19,710 nt of DNA. Source: Chloroflexota bacterium (GTDB lineage Bacteria; Chloroflexota; Limnocylindria; Limnocylindrales; CSP1-4). The notes below the pieces were generated by a model. The model ran no database searches, had not been told where the DNA came from, and saw only the letters and a list, made by a program, of their open reading frames with translations. Below are positions 5,971-12,704 of this stretch, one piece after another (within the stretch, counting starts at the first letter, position 1; each line of letters starts with the position of its first letter). Position numbers and translations under genes: made by a program. The stretch covers positions 1 through 19,710 of the forward strand of contig JAJYEB010000002.1 in NCBI GenBank assembly GCA_021790375.1, read 5' to 3'.

Positions 5971-6815
5971 CGGTGGCCGTGCCCCACGTCCCACCGGCTG
6001 CCGGCGCACGCGCGGCGGCACGTGCCCCGGCCGGTACCACGGCCCCCGCTCGGACGCCGCGGGCGTTTCGGCGGGTCGAGCACATCATGGGCACGGCGAT
6101 CACCGTGGACGTGCGGGAGGGGGACCTCGAGCCGGGCGACCTGGATGCTGCGTTTGCCCGCCTGCGCGAAGTCGACGCGCGGTTCAGCACGTACCGGCCG
6201 GAAAGCGAGATCAGCCGGCTTCTCCGCGGCGACATGCGCGAACACGAATGCAGCGCGGACGTCCGTCACGTGCTCGCGCTCTGCGACGACCTGCACCGCA
6301 CCAGCGGCGGGTACTTCGACGCCCGTGGGCACCGGACGGATGGAGGTCCCGACCCGACCGGCGTGGTCAAGGGGTGGGCCGTCGAGGAGGCGGCTTGGCT
6401 GATCGCCGAGGCCGGGGCACACCGGTTCGCGATCAACGCCGGCGGGGATATCGTGGTCCGCGGCGGGGTCGGTCCGGACGAACCGTGGCGCGTGGGCATC
6501 CGGCACCCCCGCATCGCAGACCGCGTCGCGGCAGTGGTGCGGCTCCGCGATGCGGCGATCGCGACCTCCGGTGCGTACGAGCGGGGCGAGCACATCGTGG
6601 ATCCGCACACCGGCCGGGCGCCACGCGAGTTGCTGGCCGTGTCGGTGATCGGGCCGAGCCTCACGTACGCGGACGCCTATGCCACGGCCGCGTTCGCCAT
6701 GGGCATGGACGGACCGGCGTGGGTGGCCTCGCATCCCGGGTACGGTGCCTTCGCCGTCACGGTCGACGAGCGAGTGCTCCGGACCCCGGAAGTCGACCCG
6801 CTGCTCGATCGCTGA
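5967..6815 (+). CDS. apbE: FAD:protein FMN transferase (ApbE family)
   Basis: A 282-aa enzyme that cleaves FAD and attaches FMN to Thr/Ser in the target motif of FMN-binding proteins, here most likely Thr178 of the protein encoded just upstream. Family motifs are in order: MGTAITVDV (41-49), FSTYRPESEISRL (73-85), DPTGVVKGWAVE (129-140), NAGGDI (157-162), HIVDPHTG (209-216) and the metal-binding ADAYATAAFAMG (235-246). Residues 1-33 are an Ala/Pro-rich tail without a convincing signal peptide or lipobox, so the enzyme may act in the cytoplasm or be exported by an unseen route. The start is TTG 5967, overlapping the upstream TGA as TTGA; GTG 5973 or 5979 would remove only two to four residues and cannot be excluded. 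It is the last gene of the flavin module. Confidence 0.93.
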   Translation: MTVAVPHVPPAAGARAAARAPAGTTAPARTPRAFRRVEHIMGTAITVDVREGDLEPGDLDAAFARLREVDARFSTYRPESEISRLLRGDMREHECSADVRHVLALCDDLHRTSGGYFDARGHRTDGGPDPTGVVKGWAVEEAAWLIAEAGAHRFAINAGGDIVVRGGVGPDEPWRVGIRHPRIADRVAAVVRLRDAAIATSGAYERGEHIVDPHTGRAPRELLAVSVIGPSLTYADAYATAAFAMGMDGPAWVASHPGYGAFAVTVDERVLRTPEVDPLLDR

Positions 6816-6860
6816 GCGCGTCGTCGGGTGTCCGCCGGCCCGTCGGGGCCCCGAGCGTGT

Positions 6861-6881
6861 TTTCAGGATCAGTTCAGAGTG
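6861..6881 (+). promoter_or_regulatory. TTCAG-N6-TTCAG direct repeat, candidate OmpR-family box upstream of the HtrA gene
   Basis: TTCAG at 6862-6866 and again at 6873-6877 give an exact 11-bp period (TTTCAG-N5-GTTCAG as hexamers). The site is 71 bases before the protease ATG. Aligned with the site at 3821, it shares TTTCAG, TT-AGA at the second half and a following TG, whereas the spacer differs, as expected for a conserved binding site in unrelated surroundings. The ApbE gene ends at 6815 and only a weak GGCCC-GTCG-GGGCC stem (6837-6850) lies between, so the box probably starts a new transcription unit. Confidence 0.5.
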
Positions 6882-6893
6882 CGGAGGTACACC

Positions 6894-6923
6894 ATGCGAC
6901 AAGGGATGAGGAGCTTCGATTGA
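6894..6923 (+). CDS. possible 9-codon leader minigene (MRQGMRSFD)
   Basis: ATG 6894 is preceded by GGAGGT (6883-6888) at five bases, the strongest Shine-Dalgarno match in this part of the window, and the frame closes with TGA at 6921-6923. It ends 25 bases before the protease start, which has its own GGGAG site. It would be a short leader peptide or a translational buffer. Caution: if the promoter driven by the box at 6861 starts transcription near 6900, the ribosome site would not be in the mRNA, and the GGAGGT could be coincidence. Confidence 0.3.
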   Translation: MRQGMRSFD

Positions 6924-6948
6924 TCGCCCATCAGTGGGAGCAACGAAC

Positions 6949-8055
6949 ATGACAGACGAGGAGACGGGTTTCCCGTTCGAGCCGTCCACCGCGATCCCGG
7001 CTGAGCCGTCGGGTGCAGCCGGTTCCGTATCTTCCGACGGCGGCATGATGGCCGCCGAGACCGCCTCGACCTCCACCGGCGACGCCGCCGCACCTTCCTG
7101 GCAGCCGACCGATCCTGTCGGCCCCGCCGCACCTTCCTGGCCGCCGACCGATCCTGTCGGCCCCGCCGCGCCCGCCTGGCAGGCCGCCGACTCGGCCACT
7201 CCTGCATGGCAGGCGCCACCTCCCGTGCCCGCGGCGCAGCCGAGGCGGCGACGGCAGGTGCCGGCGCGCGCCATCCTCGCCGCCGCCGTGCTGTCGGCGC
7301 TGCTCTCATCCGGCGGCACCTACGCCGTCGTGGCGCTGACGGCCCAATCACCGTCCGCGAGCGCCCCGGTGGCACGGCTGGCGTCCACGAGCGCCGCGGC
7401 CACAGCGCCGGTCACCATCAGTGCCACCGACGCGATCGTCAAGGTGGCCGCTGAGGCCTACAAGTCCGTGGTCACCATCACGACCACCGGCGCCACGGGG
7501 TTCTCTCCCTTCTCGGTTCCCGAGACAGGGGTGGGCTCCGGATTCGTGGTGTCCTCCAACGGGCTCATCCTGACCGCCAACCACGTGGTCACGGGCAGCA
7601 ATTCCCTCACGGTCACGCTGCCGGACGGCCGCCAGGTGTCCGCGACCGTCGTCTCCACCGACCCGACGCACGATGTCGCCCTGATCAAGGCGAACGCGAC
7701 AGGGCTGGTGCCGCTCCCGCTGGGTGACTCGAGCAACCTGACCGTCGGGGAGCTTGCGATCGCCGTCGGCAGCCCGCTCGGCACGTTCAACGACACCGTC
7801 ACCAACGGCATCGTCTCGGCGCTGGACCGGACCATCCAGGTCTCGGAGCCGGGCGCACAGCAGCAGACCAGGCTCTCCGGGCTGATCCAGACAGACGCGG
7901 CCATCAACCCGGGCAACAGCGGCGGCCCGTTGCTGGACGCCTCGGGGAACGTGATCGGCCTGATCACGGCCCAGGCGAGCGGCGCGCAGGGCGTCGGGTT
8001 CGCGGTGCCGATCAACCAGGCGAAGAGCCTGCTGGCGGGCACGCCCGCGGCATGA
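6949..8055 (+). CDS. membrane-anchored trypsin-like serine protease, HtrA/DegP type without PDZ
   Basis: A 368-aa type-II membrane protease. Residues 1-105 are a cytoplasmic Pro/Ala/Trp-rich tail with a 13-residue tandem repeat, ending in a basic stretch (RRRRQVPAR). Residues about 107-131 are a membrane helix. The protease domain is about 155-365 with the catalytic triad H212 (TANHVV), D242 (THDVALIK) and S324 (NPGNSGGPL). The protein stops right after the protease fold (FAVPINQAKSLLAG), so the PDZ domain usual in HtrA is absent. GGGAG (6936-6940) lies eight bases before ATG 6949 and decides this start over an in-frame GTG at 6934. Expected role: degradation or quality control of exported proteins. 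It is preceded by an OmpR-type box shared with the reductase unit and followed by a strong hairpin, so it is probably monocistronic. Confidence 0.93.
   Translation: MTDEETGFPFEPSTAIPAEPSGAAGSVSSDGGMMAAETASTSTGDAAAPSWQPTDPVGPAAPSWPPTDPVGPAAPAWQAADSATPAWQAPPPVPAAQPRRRRQVPARAILAAAVLSALLSSGGTYAVVALTAQSPSASAPVARLASTSAAATAPVTISATDAIVKVAAEAYKSVVTITTTGATGFSPFSVPETGVGSGFVVSSNGLILTANHVVTGSNSLTVTLPDGRQVSATVVSTDPTHDVALIKANATGLVPLPLGDSSNLTVGELAIAVGSPLGTFNDTVTNGIVSALDRTIQVSEPGAQQQTRLSGLIQTDAAINPGNSGGPLLDASGNVIGLITAQASGAQGVGFAVPINQAKSLLAGTPAA
7090..7179 (+). repeat. 39-bp tandem repeat coding for A-P-S-W-x-P-T-D-P-V-G-P-A
   Basis: Two near-identical 39-base units (7090-7128 and 7129-7167) differ by one base (CAG versus CCG, Gln to Pro). 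A decayed third copy begins at 7168 (APAWQAAD) and an echo follows (TPAWQAP). They lie in the cytoplasmic tail of the protease. Near-identity at DNA level indicates a recent duplication, so unit number may vary between strains. Confidence 0.85.
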
Positions 8056-8061
8056 CGCAGC

Positions 8062-8106
8062 GGCGGACGGAATCGTCCCATCCGCGACCCCGCGGTTCCG
8101 TCCGCC
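8062..8106 (+). terminator. strong nested hairpin after the protease gene
   Basis: GGCGGACGGAA (8062-8072) pairs perfectly over 11 bp with TTCCGTCCGCC (8096-8106). Inside, CCGCG (8082-8086) pairs with CGCGG (8091-8095) around ACCC, leaving a 9-base bulge on the left. It begins six bases after the protease stop. There is no U-tract, as is common for GC-rich bacteria, so it may terminate transcription or protect the 3' end. Confidence 0.6.
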
Positions 8107-8121
8107 ACTCCACCCACGTTC

Positions 8122-8148
8122 GAGCGCCGGGCGAGGAAGCCGGCGCTC
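8122..8148. other. second perfect inverted repeat in the leader of the export operon
   Basis: GAGCGCCGG (8122-8130) and CCGGCGCTC (8140-8148) form a 9-bp perfect stem with the loop GCGAGGAAG. It lies 16 bases after the first hairpin and 31 bases before the adaptor ATG. It could be part of the terminator, a 5' UTR structure or an operator. No clear promoter for the downstream operon is visible in 8056-8179. Confidence 0.4.
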
Positions 8149-8179
8149 ACGGCCAGCACTCCAGACGAAGGGATGCTCG

Positions 8180-10147
8180 ATGAGACTCAAAGTCATTGCT
8201 GCGGTTGCGATGATCGTGATCGGGGTGGGCGCGATCGGGTTCGCCGTCTTCGGGCCGTCGCTCGGCTCGTCGGCGGCGCCGCAGTACCTGACCGCCACGG
8301 CAGCGCGGGGCACGGTGGCGGTGCAGGCGGTGGCCACTGGCACGGTCGCATCGACGGCGTCCTACGGCCTGAGCTTCGGGGCCGATCCGGAGGTCATCTC
8401 CAGCGCCTCCACCACCAGCACCTCCTCGGCGACCACCGCCACGACATGGGTGGTTCAGAAGGTGCCCGTGACGATCGGCCAGGCCGTCAAGAAGGGTGAG
8501 GTGCTCGCGACGGCGGACCCCACCGACGCCAGGGTCGCAGTGGCCATCGCGAAAGCGAACCTCGCCGCGGCACAGGCTCGGCTCACGATCGATGAGGGCC
8601 ACCCCGCCGCCACCGTCATCGCGTCCGCCCAGAACGCGATCAACTCGGCGAACCTCTCGATGGCCGCCGCGCAGCACAACGCGCAGATCACCGTCCAGCA
8701 GGACGAGCTCGCCGTCGCCCAGGCTCAGACGGCGCTCGCGAACGCGCAGACCGCCCTCCAGCAGGCGCAGGCCGGGCCTAGTGCCGACACGATCGCCGCT
8801 CAGCAGGCGTCCCTCAGCAACGCGCAGCTGTCCCTCCAGCAGGCCCAGCAGAACCAGACCGCACAGCAGGCGAAGGATCAACTGTCCATTCAGGCCGCCC
8901 AGCAGGCGGTGACCAACGCGCAGGTCGCCCTCGCGGATGCGCAGGCGCAGCTCAACAAGGACATGAATCCGCCCCAGCCTGCCCCGACAACCCCGCCGGC
9001 CCCGGCGGTGACCCCTGACCCGAGCACGATCTCGAAGGATCAGGCCGCCGTCACGCAGGCGCAGCAGGCGCTCACCACTGCCCAGGACAACCTGTCGTCG
9101 GCGCAGCTGAATGCCCAGACCGCGGAGCAGCAGGCTGCCAACGCGGTCACGGTGGCACAGAACAGCCTCAGCAGCGCGCAGGCCAACTTCAATGCCAGCA
9201 CCACCCCCTCGAGCACGGCCATCCAGAACGCCCAGCAGGCAGTCGTGTCCGCACAGCAGAACCTCACCTCGGCCCAGGACCGGCTCGCCGCGGCAAAGAC
9301 CCAGCAGAACGACAGCCTCGCGCAGGCGCGGCAGTCGCTGGCGAGCGCGGAGACCAACGCCGCATCGCAGACCGGGCCGCAGTCGGCGGCGACGATCGCC
9401 AGTGACAAGGCCGCGGTTGCGTCGGCCCAGTCGAACCTGACGAACGCGGAGAGCACCGCGGCGCACACCACGCTGACCGCCCCCGCCGACGGCCAGATCG
9501 TGGCCGTGAACGTGGAGCCCAACACGATCGCGCCGGTTGGATGGGCGATCACGATGCAGACCACGACGCTCCAGGCGACCGCGAGCTTCGCCGAGACGGC
9601 GGTGGTAGGGCTCAAGGTGGGCCAGCCGGCCACGGTCACCGTCACCGCCCCGAACGTGGCGGTCCCGGGCACCGTGAGCGCCATCACCCCGGTCGGGTCC
9701 AGCTCCGGCTCGAACAGCGTGGTGACCTTCAACGTCACGGTCACCATGGGCGATCCGCCCGCCACGGTCCTCTCCGGCATGTCGGCCAGCGTCGCCGTGA
9801 CCACCGCGCAGGCGCAGAACGTGATCACCGTGCCCGCGATCGCGGTTGTCGGTTCGTCCGGCAACTACGAGGTCCGCGTGCTCGACAGCGCCGGCCAGGA
9901 GCAGGCGGTGCCGGTGCAGGTCGGCCTGATGAGCAGTTCGCTGGCCGAGATCCAGAGCGGCATCAACGCGGGCGAGACCGTCGTGATCGGGTCGGTCAGC
10001 GCGCTCAACTCCACCACCACGAGTGGCGGGTTCGGCGGCATCGGCGGCGGCGTCGGTGTCGGCGGCGCGTTCCGTCCCGCGGACCGGGGCACCACCACCG
10101 GCGGCGGCACCCGGACCACGACGGGTGGCGGGGCGGCCCAGCCGTGA
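8180..10147 (+). CDS. HlyD/MacA-type efflux adaptor with very long coiled coil
   Basis: A 655-aa extracytoplasmic adaptor for the ABC transporter encoded directly downstream. Residues 5-25 are a signal-anchor helix. The first half of the lipoyl/barrel-sandwich domain is about 36-115 (TARGTVAVQAVATGTV, VKKGEVLATAD) and its second half resumes at about 428-450 (HTTLTAPADGQIVAVNVEPN). Between them lie about 310 residues rich in Ala, Gln, Asn and Ser with heptad-like AQ..L patterns, split by a Pro-rich break at 263-282. MacA hairpins are much shorter. The beta-barrel and membrane-proximal domains follow (about 458-610), and a Gly/Thr-rich tail ends the protein (about 614-655). ATG 8180 has AAGGGA about six bases upstream; an ATG at 8173 is out of frame. 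The stop overlaps the ATPase GTG (GTGA). Confidence 0.9.
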   Translation: MRLKVIAAVAMIVIGVGAIGFAVFGPSLGSSAAPQYLTATAARGTVAVQAVATGTVASTASYGLSFGADPEVISSASTTSTSSATTATTWVVQKVPVTIGQAVKKGEVLATADPTDARVAVAIAKANLAAAQARLTIDEGHPAATVIASAQNAINSANLSMAAAQHNAQITVQQDELAVAQAQTALANAQTALQQAQAGPSADTIAAQQASLSNAQLSLQQAQQNQTAQQAKDQLSIQAAQQAVTNAQVALADAQAQLNKDMNPPQPAPTTPPAPAVTPDPSTISKDQAAVTQAQQALTTAQDNLSSAQLNAQTAEQQAANAVTVAQNSLSSAQANFNASTTPSSTAIQNAQQAVVSAQQNLTSAQDRLAAAKTQQNDSLAQARQSLASAETNAASQTGPQSAATIASDKAAVASAQSNLTNAESTAAHTTLTAPADGQIVAVNVEPNTIAPVGWAITMQTTTLQATASFAETAVVGLKVGQPATVTVTAPNVAVPGTVSAITPVGSSSGSNSVVTFNVTVTMGDPPATVLSGMSASVAVTTAQAQNVITVPAIAVVGSSGNYEVRVLDSAGQEQAVPVQVGLMSSSLAEIQSGINAGETVVIGSVSALNSTTTSGGFGGIGGGVGVGGAFRPADRGTTTGGGTRTTTGGGAAQP

Positions 10148-10818
10148 GCGACCCCATCATCCACCTGGAGAACGTCTCCCGGGTCTACGACACGGGCAAG
10201 GTCCTCGTTCCCGCCCTGGTCGATGTCGACCTCAGCATCGGACCGGGTGAGTTCGTCGCAATCATCGGGCCGTCCGGTTCGGGCAAGTCCACGATGATGA
10301 ACATCCTGGGCTGTCTCGACCGGCCCACCGCCGGGCGCTACGTCCTGGATGGCACGCCGGTCTCGGAACTCGACGACAACGGGCTGGCGGCGCTGCGGAG
10401 CCGCTCGATCGGCTTCGTGTTCCAGTCCTACAACCTGCTGCCACGCACCAGCGCGCTCGAGAACGTGGCGACCCCACTCGCGTACCAGGGCGTCGGCCGG
10501 CGCGAGCGCATGGAGCGTGCCCGGGCGGCGCTCGAACGGCTGGGGCTCGGCGACCGGCTGCATCACCAGCCGACGGAACTGTCGGGCGGCCAGCAGCAGC
10601 GCGTGGGCATCGCCCGGGCCCTCGTCACCGAGCCCGCGCTCCTCCTGGCGGACGAGCCCACCGGCAACCTCGACAGCCACGCCGGCGCCGAGGTCATCGA
10701 GCTCTTCCACGAGCTCCACGCGTCCGGCCGCACGATCGTGCTGATCACCCACGACCCGGACGTGGCCGCCGCGGCGGACCGCCAGATCCATATCCGGGAC
10801 GGGAGGATCGCGGCATGA
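10144..10818 (+). CDS. ABC transporter ATP-binding protein (MacB/LolD type)
   Basis: A 224-aa cytoplasmic ATPase that powers the MacB-like permease encoded next. Visible motifs: Walker A GPSGSGKST (42-50), Q-loop (FVFQSYNLLP, Q94), signature LSGGQQQR (146-153), Walker B LLLADEPTGNLD (166-177) and the switch histidine H203 (ITHDPD). The DEPTGNLDS sequence and the spacing are typical of the MacB/LolD/FtsE group rather than importers. The start is GTG 10144, overlapping the adaptor stop by four bases; the open frame further upstream is a shadow of the adaptor gene. Its stop overlaps the permease ATG (ATGA). Here ATPase and permease are separate, unlike the single-chain MacB of Proteobacteria. 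Confidence 0.96.
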   Translation: MSDPIIHLENVSRVYDTGKVLVPALVDVDLSIGPGEFVAIIGPSGSGKSTMMNILGCLDRPTAGRYVLDGTPVSELDDNGLAALRSRSIGFVFQSYNLLPRTSALENVATPLAYQGVGRRERMERARAALERLGLGDRLHHQPTELSGGQQQRVGIARALVTEPALLLADEPTGNLDSHAGAEVIELFHELHASGRTIVLITHDPDVAAAADRQIHIRDGRIAA

Positions 10819-12026
10819 AGCTCGGCGATCTCTTTCGCCTGGCGATCTCCCGCCTCGGGACCGGCAAGCTGCGCACCGCCCTGACCATGCTCGGCGTGAT
10901 CATCGGCGTCGCCTCGGTGGTGGCGCTCGTCTCGGTCGGTCAGGGCGCCACATCGGGCATCAACAGCCGGCTCGAGGGCCTCGGGACGAACCTGTTGTCG
11001 GTTACCCCCGGCAGCACCACCACCGGCGCCACCCGGGGCGCCTTCGGCTCCGCCACGACCCTCACCATCGAGGACGCCACCGCGATGTCCACCCTGCCGG
11101 ACGTCGCCGGCGTGGCCCCCGAGCTGGCGAGCCAGCGGCTCGTGGTGGCCGGCACGCTGAACGAGACCACCAACGTCATCGGCACGACGCCCGCCTACCC
11201 GCTCGTCTTCGCCTACAGCATGTGGCAGGGCTCCTTCCTGACGCAGGCCAGCGTGGACCACTCCCTGCGCGTCGCCGTCCTCGGCAACACCACCGCCACG
11301 ACCCTCGGGCTCGGGCCATCCGCCATCGGGAGCACCGTGTACATCAGCGGGCTGCCCTTCGAGGTGGTCGGCATCATGCAGCCGAAGGGCGGCGTGGGGT
11401 TCCAGAACCCGGACGACGAGGTGCTGATCCCGGTCACCACCGCGCGTGACCTCTTCGTGGGCACCGACAGCGTGCGGACCATCGGCGTCAGCGTCGCATC
11501 GGCCAAACAGATGGACACGGCCACGGCCGAGATCACGACGCTGCTCGACCAGCGGCACGGGATCGGCGCCGGCGGCACGCCGGACTTCACCATCACCAGC
11601 CAGACCCAGCTGCTGTCGACGGTCGGATCCATCAGCACGCTGCTGACGGTGCTGCTGGCCGGGATCGCCTCGATCTCGCTGATCGTGGGCGGGATCGGGA
11701 TCATGAACATCATGCTGGTCTCGGTCCGCGAGCGGACGCGCGAGATCGGCATCCGCAAGGCGATCGGCGCGCGCGGCCGCGACGTGATGCTCCAGTTCCT
11801 CTTCGAGGCCCTGATGCTCTCGGTCTCCGGGGGGCTGATCGGCATCGTGATCGGGGTGGCCGCCTCGGCGGTGATCGCCGTGCTCGCCGGGTGGGCCTTC
11901 ACCTTCAACCCGGTCACGGTCGTGGTGTCCGTGGTCTTCAGCCTCATCGTGGGGGTCATCTTCGGGGTCTGGCCGGCCAGCCAGGCCGCGCGTCTTGACC
12001 CCGTCGTCGCCCTGCGCTACGAGTGA
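10815..12026 (+). CDS. MacB-like ABC permease (FtsX/MacB periplasmic-core domains)
   Basis: A 403-aa permease with the four-helix MacB topology. One N-terminal membrane helix (about residues 21-43, TALTMLGVIIGVASVVALVS) is followed by a large extracytoplasmic core (about 45-270), and three C-terminal helices make up the FtsX domain. The motif between the second and third helices, VSVRERTREIGIRKAIGARGRDVMLQFL in two parts, and the ending ASQAARLDPVVALRYE are hallmarks of this family. Such transporters act as mechanotransmitters that drive export of peptides, antibiotics or lipoproteins through an adaptor rather than moving substrate across the membrane themselves. The substrate is unknown here. 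It overlaps the ATPase stop by four bases at its start, and its stop overlaps a GTG that could begin the next gene. Confidence 0.95.
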   Translation: MKLGDLFRLAISRLGTGKLRTALTMLGVIIGVASVVALVSVGQGATSGINSRLEGLGTNLLSVTPGSTTTGATRGAFGSATTLTIEDATAMSTLPDVAGVAPELASQRLVVAGTLNETTNVIGTTPAYPLVFAYSMWQGSFLTQASVDHSLRVAVLGNTTATTLGLGPSAIGSTVYISGLPFEVVGIMQPKGGVGFQNPDDEVLIPVTTARDLFVGTDSVRTIGVSVASAKQMDTATAEITTLLDQRHGIGAGGTPDFTITSQTQLLSTVGSISTLLTVLLAGIASISLIVGGIGIMNIMLVSVRERTREIGIRKAIGARGRDVMLQFLFEALMLSVSGGLIGIVIGVAASAVIAVLAGWAFTFNPVTVVVSVVFSLIVGVIFGVWPASQAARLDPVVALRYE

Positions 12027-12040
12027 AAGGGAACTCCCAG

Positions 12041-12694
12041 ATGGTCGACTATCCCGACGCGCCCACCCCCGGACCCGCCCAGGCACCGGGTCCCGGCCCG
12101 GCACCCTCCCAGGCGCCTGCCCCCGCCCCCACCCCCGCGCCCGTCAGGTCGCAGGCCTCCGGCGGCTCGTCACGCGGGACCACGCTCCTGTTCGCGCTGG
12201 CCGGGCTCATCGCCGTTGGGGGGGTCGCGTTCGCAGTCGGCCGGCTCACGGCCCCGACGGCGACAGCCGCGACCGGACGGTTCGGAACCGGCGCCGCCGG
12301 GTTCCGCAGCCAGTTCGGGGCAAACGCGAGCTTCGCGCCGGGTGAGGCGCGTGGCTTCTTCGGTGGTGGGCTCGCGGGCGCCGGAGGCGCCGCCGACGTG
12401 TCGCTGCGCGGCACGGTGCAGTCGATCAACGGGAACACGCTGACCCTCAGGACCGCGAGCGGGAGCACCGTCACGGTCGACCTCAGCGGCTCGACGACCT
12501 ACCACAAGCAGGCCGCCGCCAGCTCCACCGACGTCACCACGGGCAGCCAGGTGCTGGTGCAGGTACAGTTCGATCGGACCGGGGCCGGAGCCGCCCCGCT
12601 CGCCAGCGGCGCACCGGCCGGCGGAGCAGCCCCGCTCGCCAGCGGCGCGCCCCGCACGTTCACGGCCAGCGACGTGACCGTGGTGACCCCGTAG
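12041..12694 (+). CDS. membrane-anchored DUF5666-like protein of the export operon
   Basis: A 217-aa protein. Residues 1-38 are a Pro/Ala-rich cytoplasmic tail. One membrane helix follows (about 47-67, TTLLFALAGLIAVGGVAFAVG), then a Gly/Ala/Phe-rich spacer. A small beta domain at about 118-178 (VSLRGTVQSINGNTLTLRTASGSTVTVDLSGSTTYHK, in two parts) matches the style of DUF5666, an OB-like fold found in secreted proteins. The C-terminal part holds two copies of AAPLASGAP. ATG 12041 is preferred because AAAGGGA (12026-12032) lies eight bases upstream; GTG 12023, overlapping the permease stop as GTGA, would add six residues. Its place between permease and two-component genes suggests an accessory or sensory role for the pump, which is inference. 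Confidence 0.8.
   Translation: MVDYPDAPTPGPAQAPGPGPAPSQAPAPAPTPAPVRSQASGGSSRGTTLLFALAGLIAVGGVAFAVGRLTAPTATAATGRFGTGAAGFRSQFGANASFAPGEARGFFGGGLAGAGGAADVSLRGTVQSINGNTLTLRTASGSTVTVDLSGSTTYHKQAAASSTDVTTGSQVLVQVQFDRTGAGAAPLASGAPAGGAAPLASGAPRTFTASDVTVVTP
12593..12648 (+). repeat. 20-bp direct repeat, 36-bp period
   Basis: GCCCCGCTCGCCAGCGGCGC occurs at 12593-12612 and again at 12629-12648, an in-frame 36-base period that encodes the doubled AAPLASGAP segment near the end of the DUF5666-like protein. It is probably a recent slippage duplication. Confidence 0.8.
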
Positions 12695-12704
12695 GAGGCG
12701 CCTC

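Noticed and set aside
7090..7179. The tandem repeats as a possible CRISPR or mobile-element footprint
   Set aside because: They are in-frame protein repeats with no unique spacers and no flanking duplications.
8173..8499. A 108-codon frame from ATG 8173, seven bases before the adaptor ATG
   Set aside because: It is out of frame with the adaptor, motif-free and unlike any exported protein start. The adaptor frame has a signal anchor and lipoyl motifs.
10563..12104. A 513-codon minus-strand frame over the ATPase and permease genes
   Set aside because: It is composed of charged, His/Asp/Gly-rich shadow sequence, and the plus-strand genes are unambiguous.
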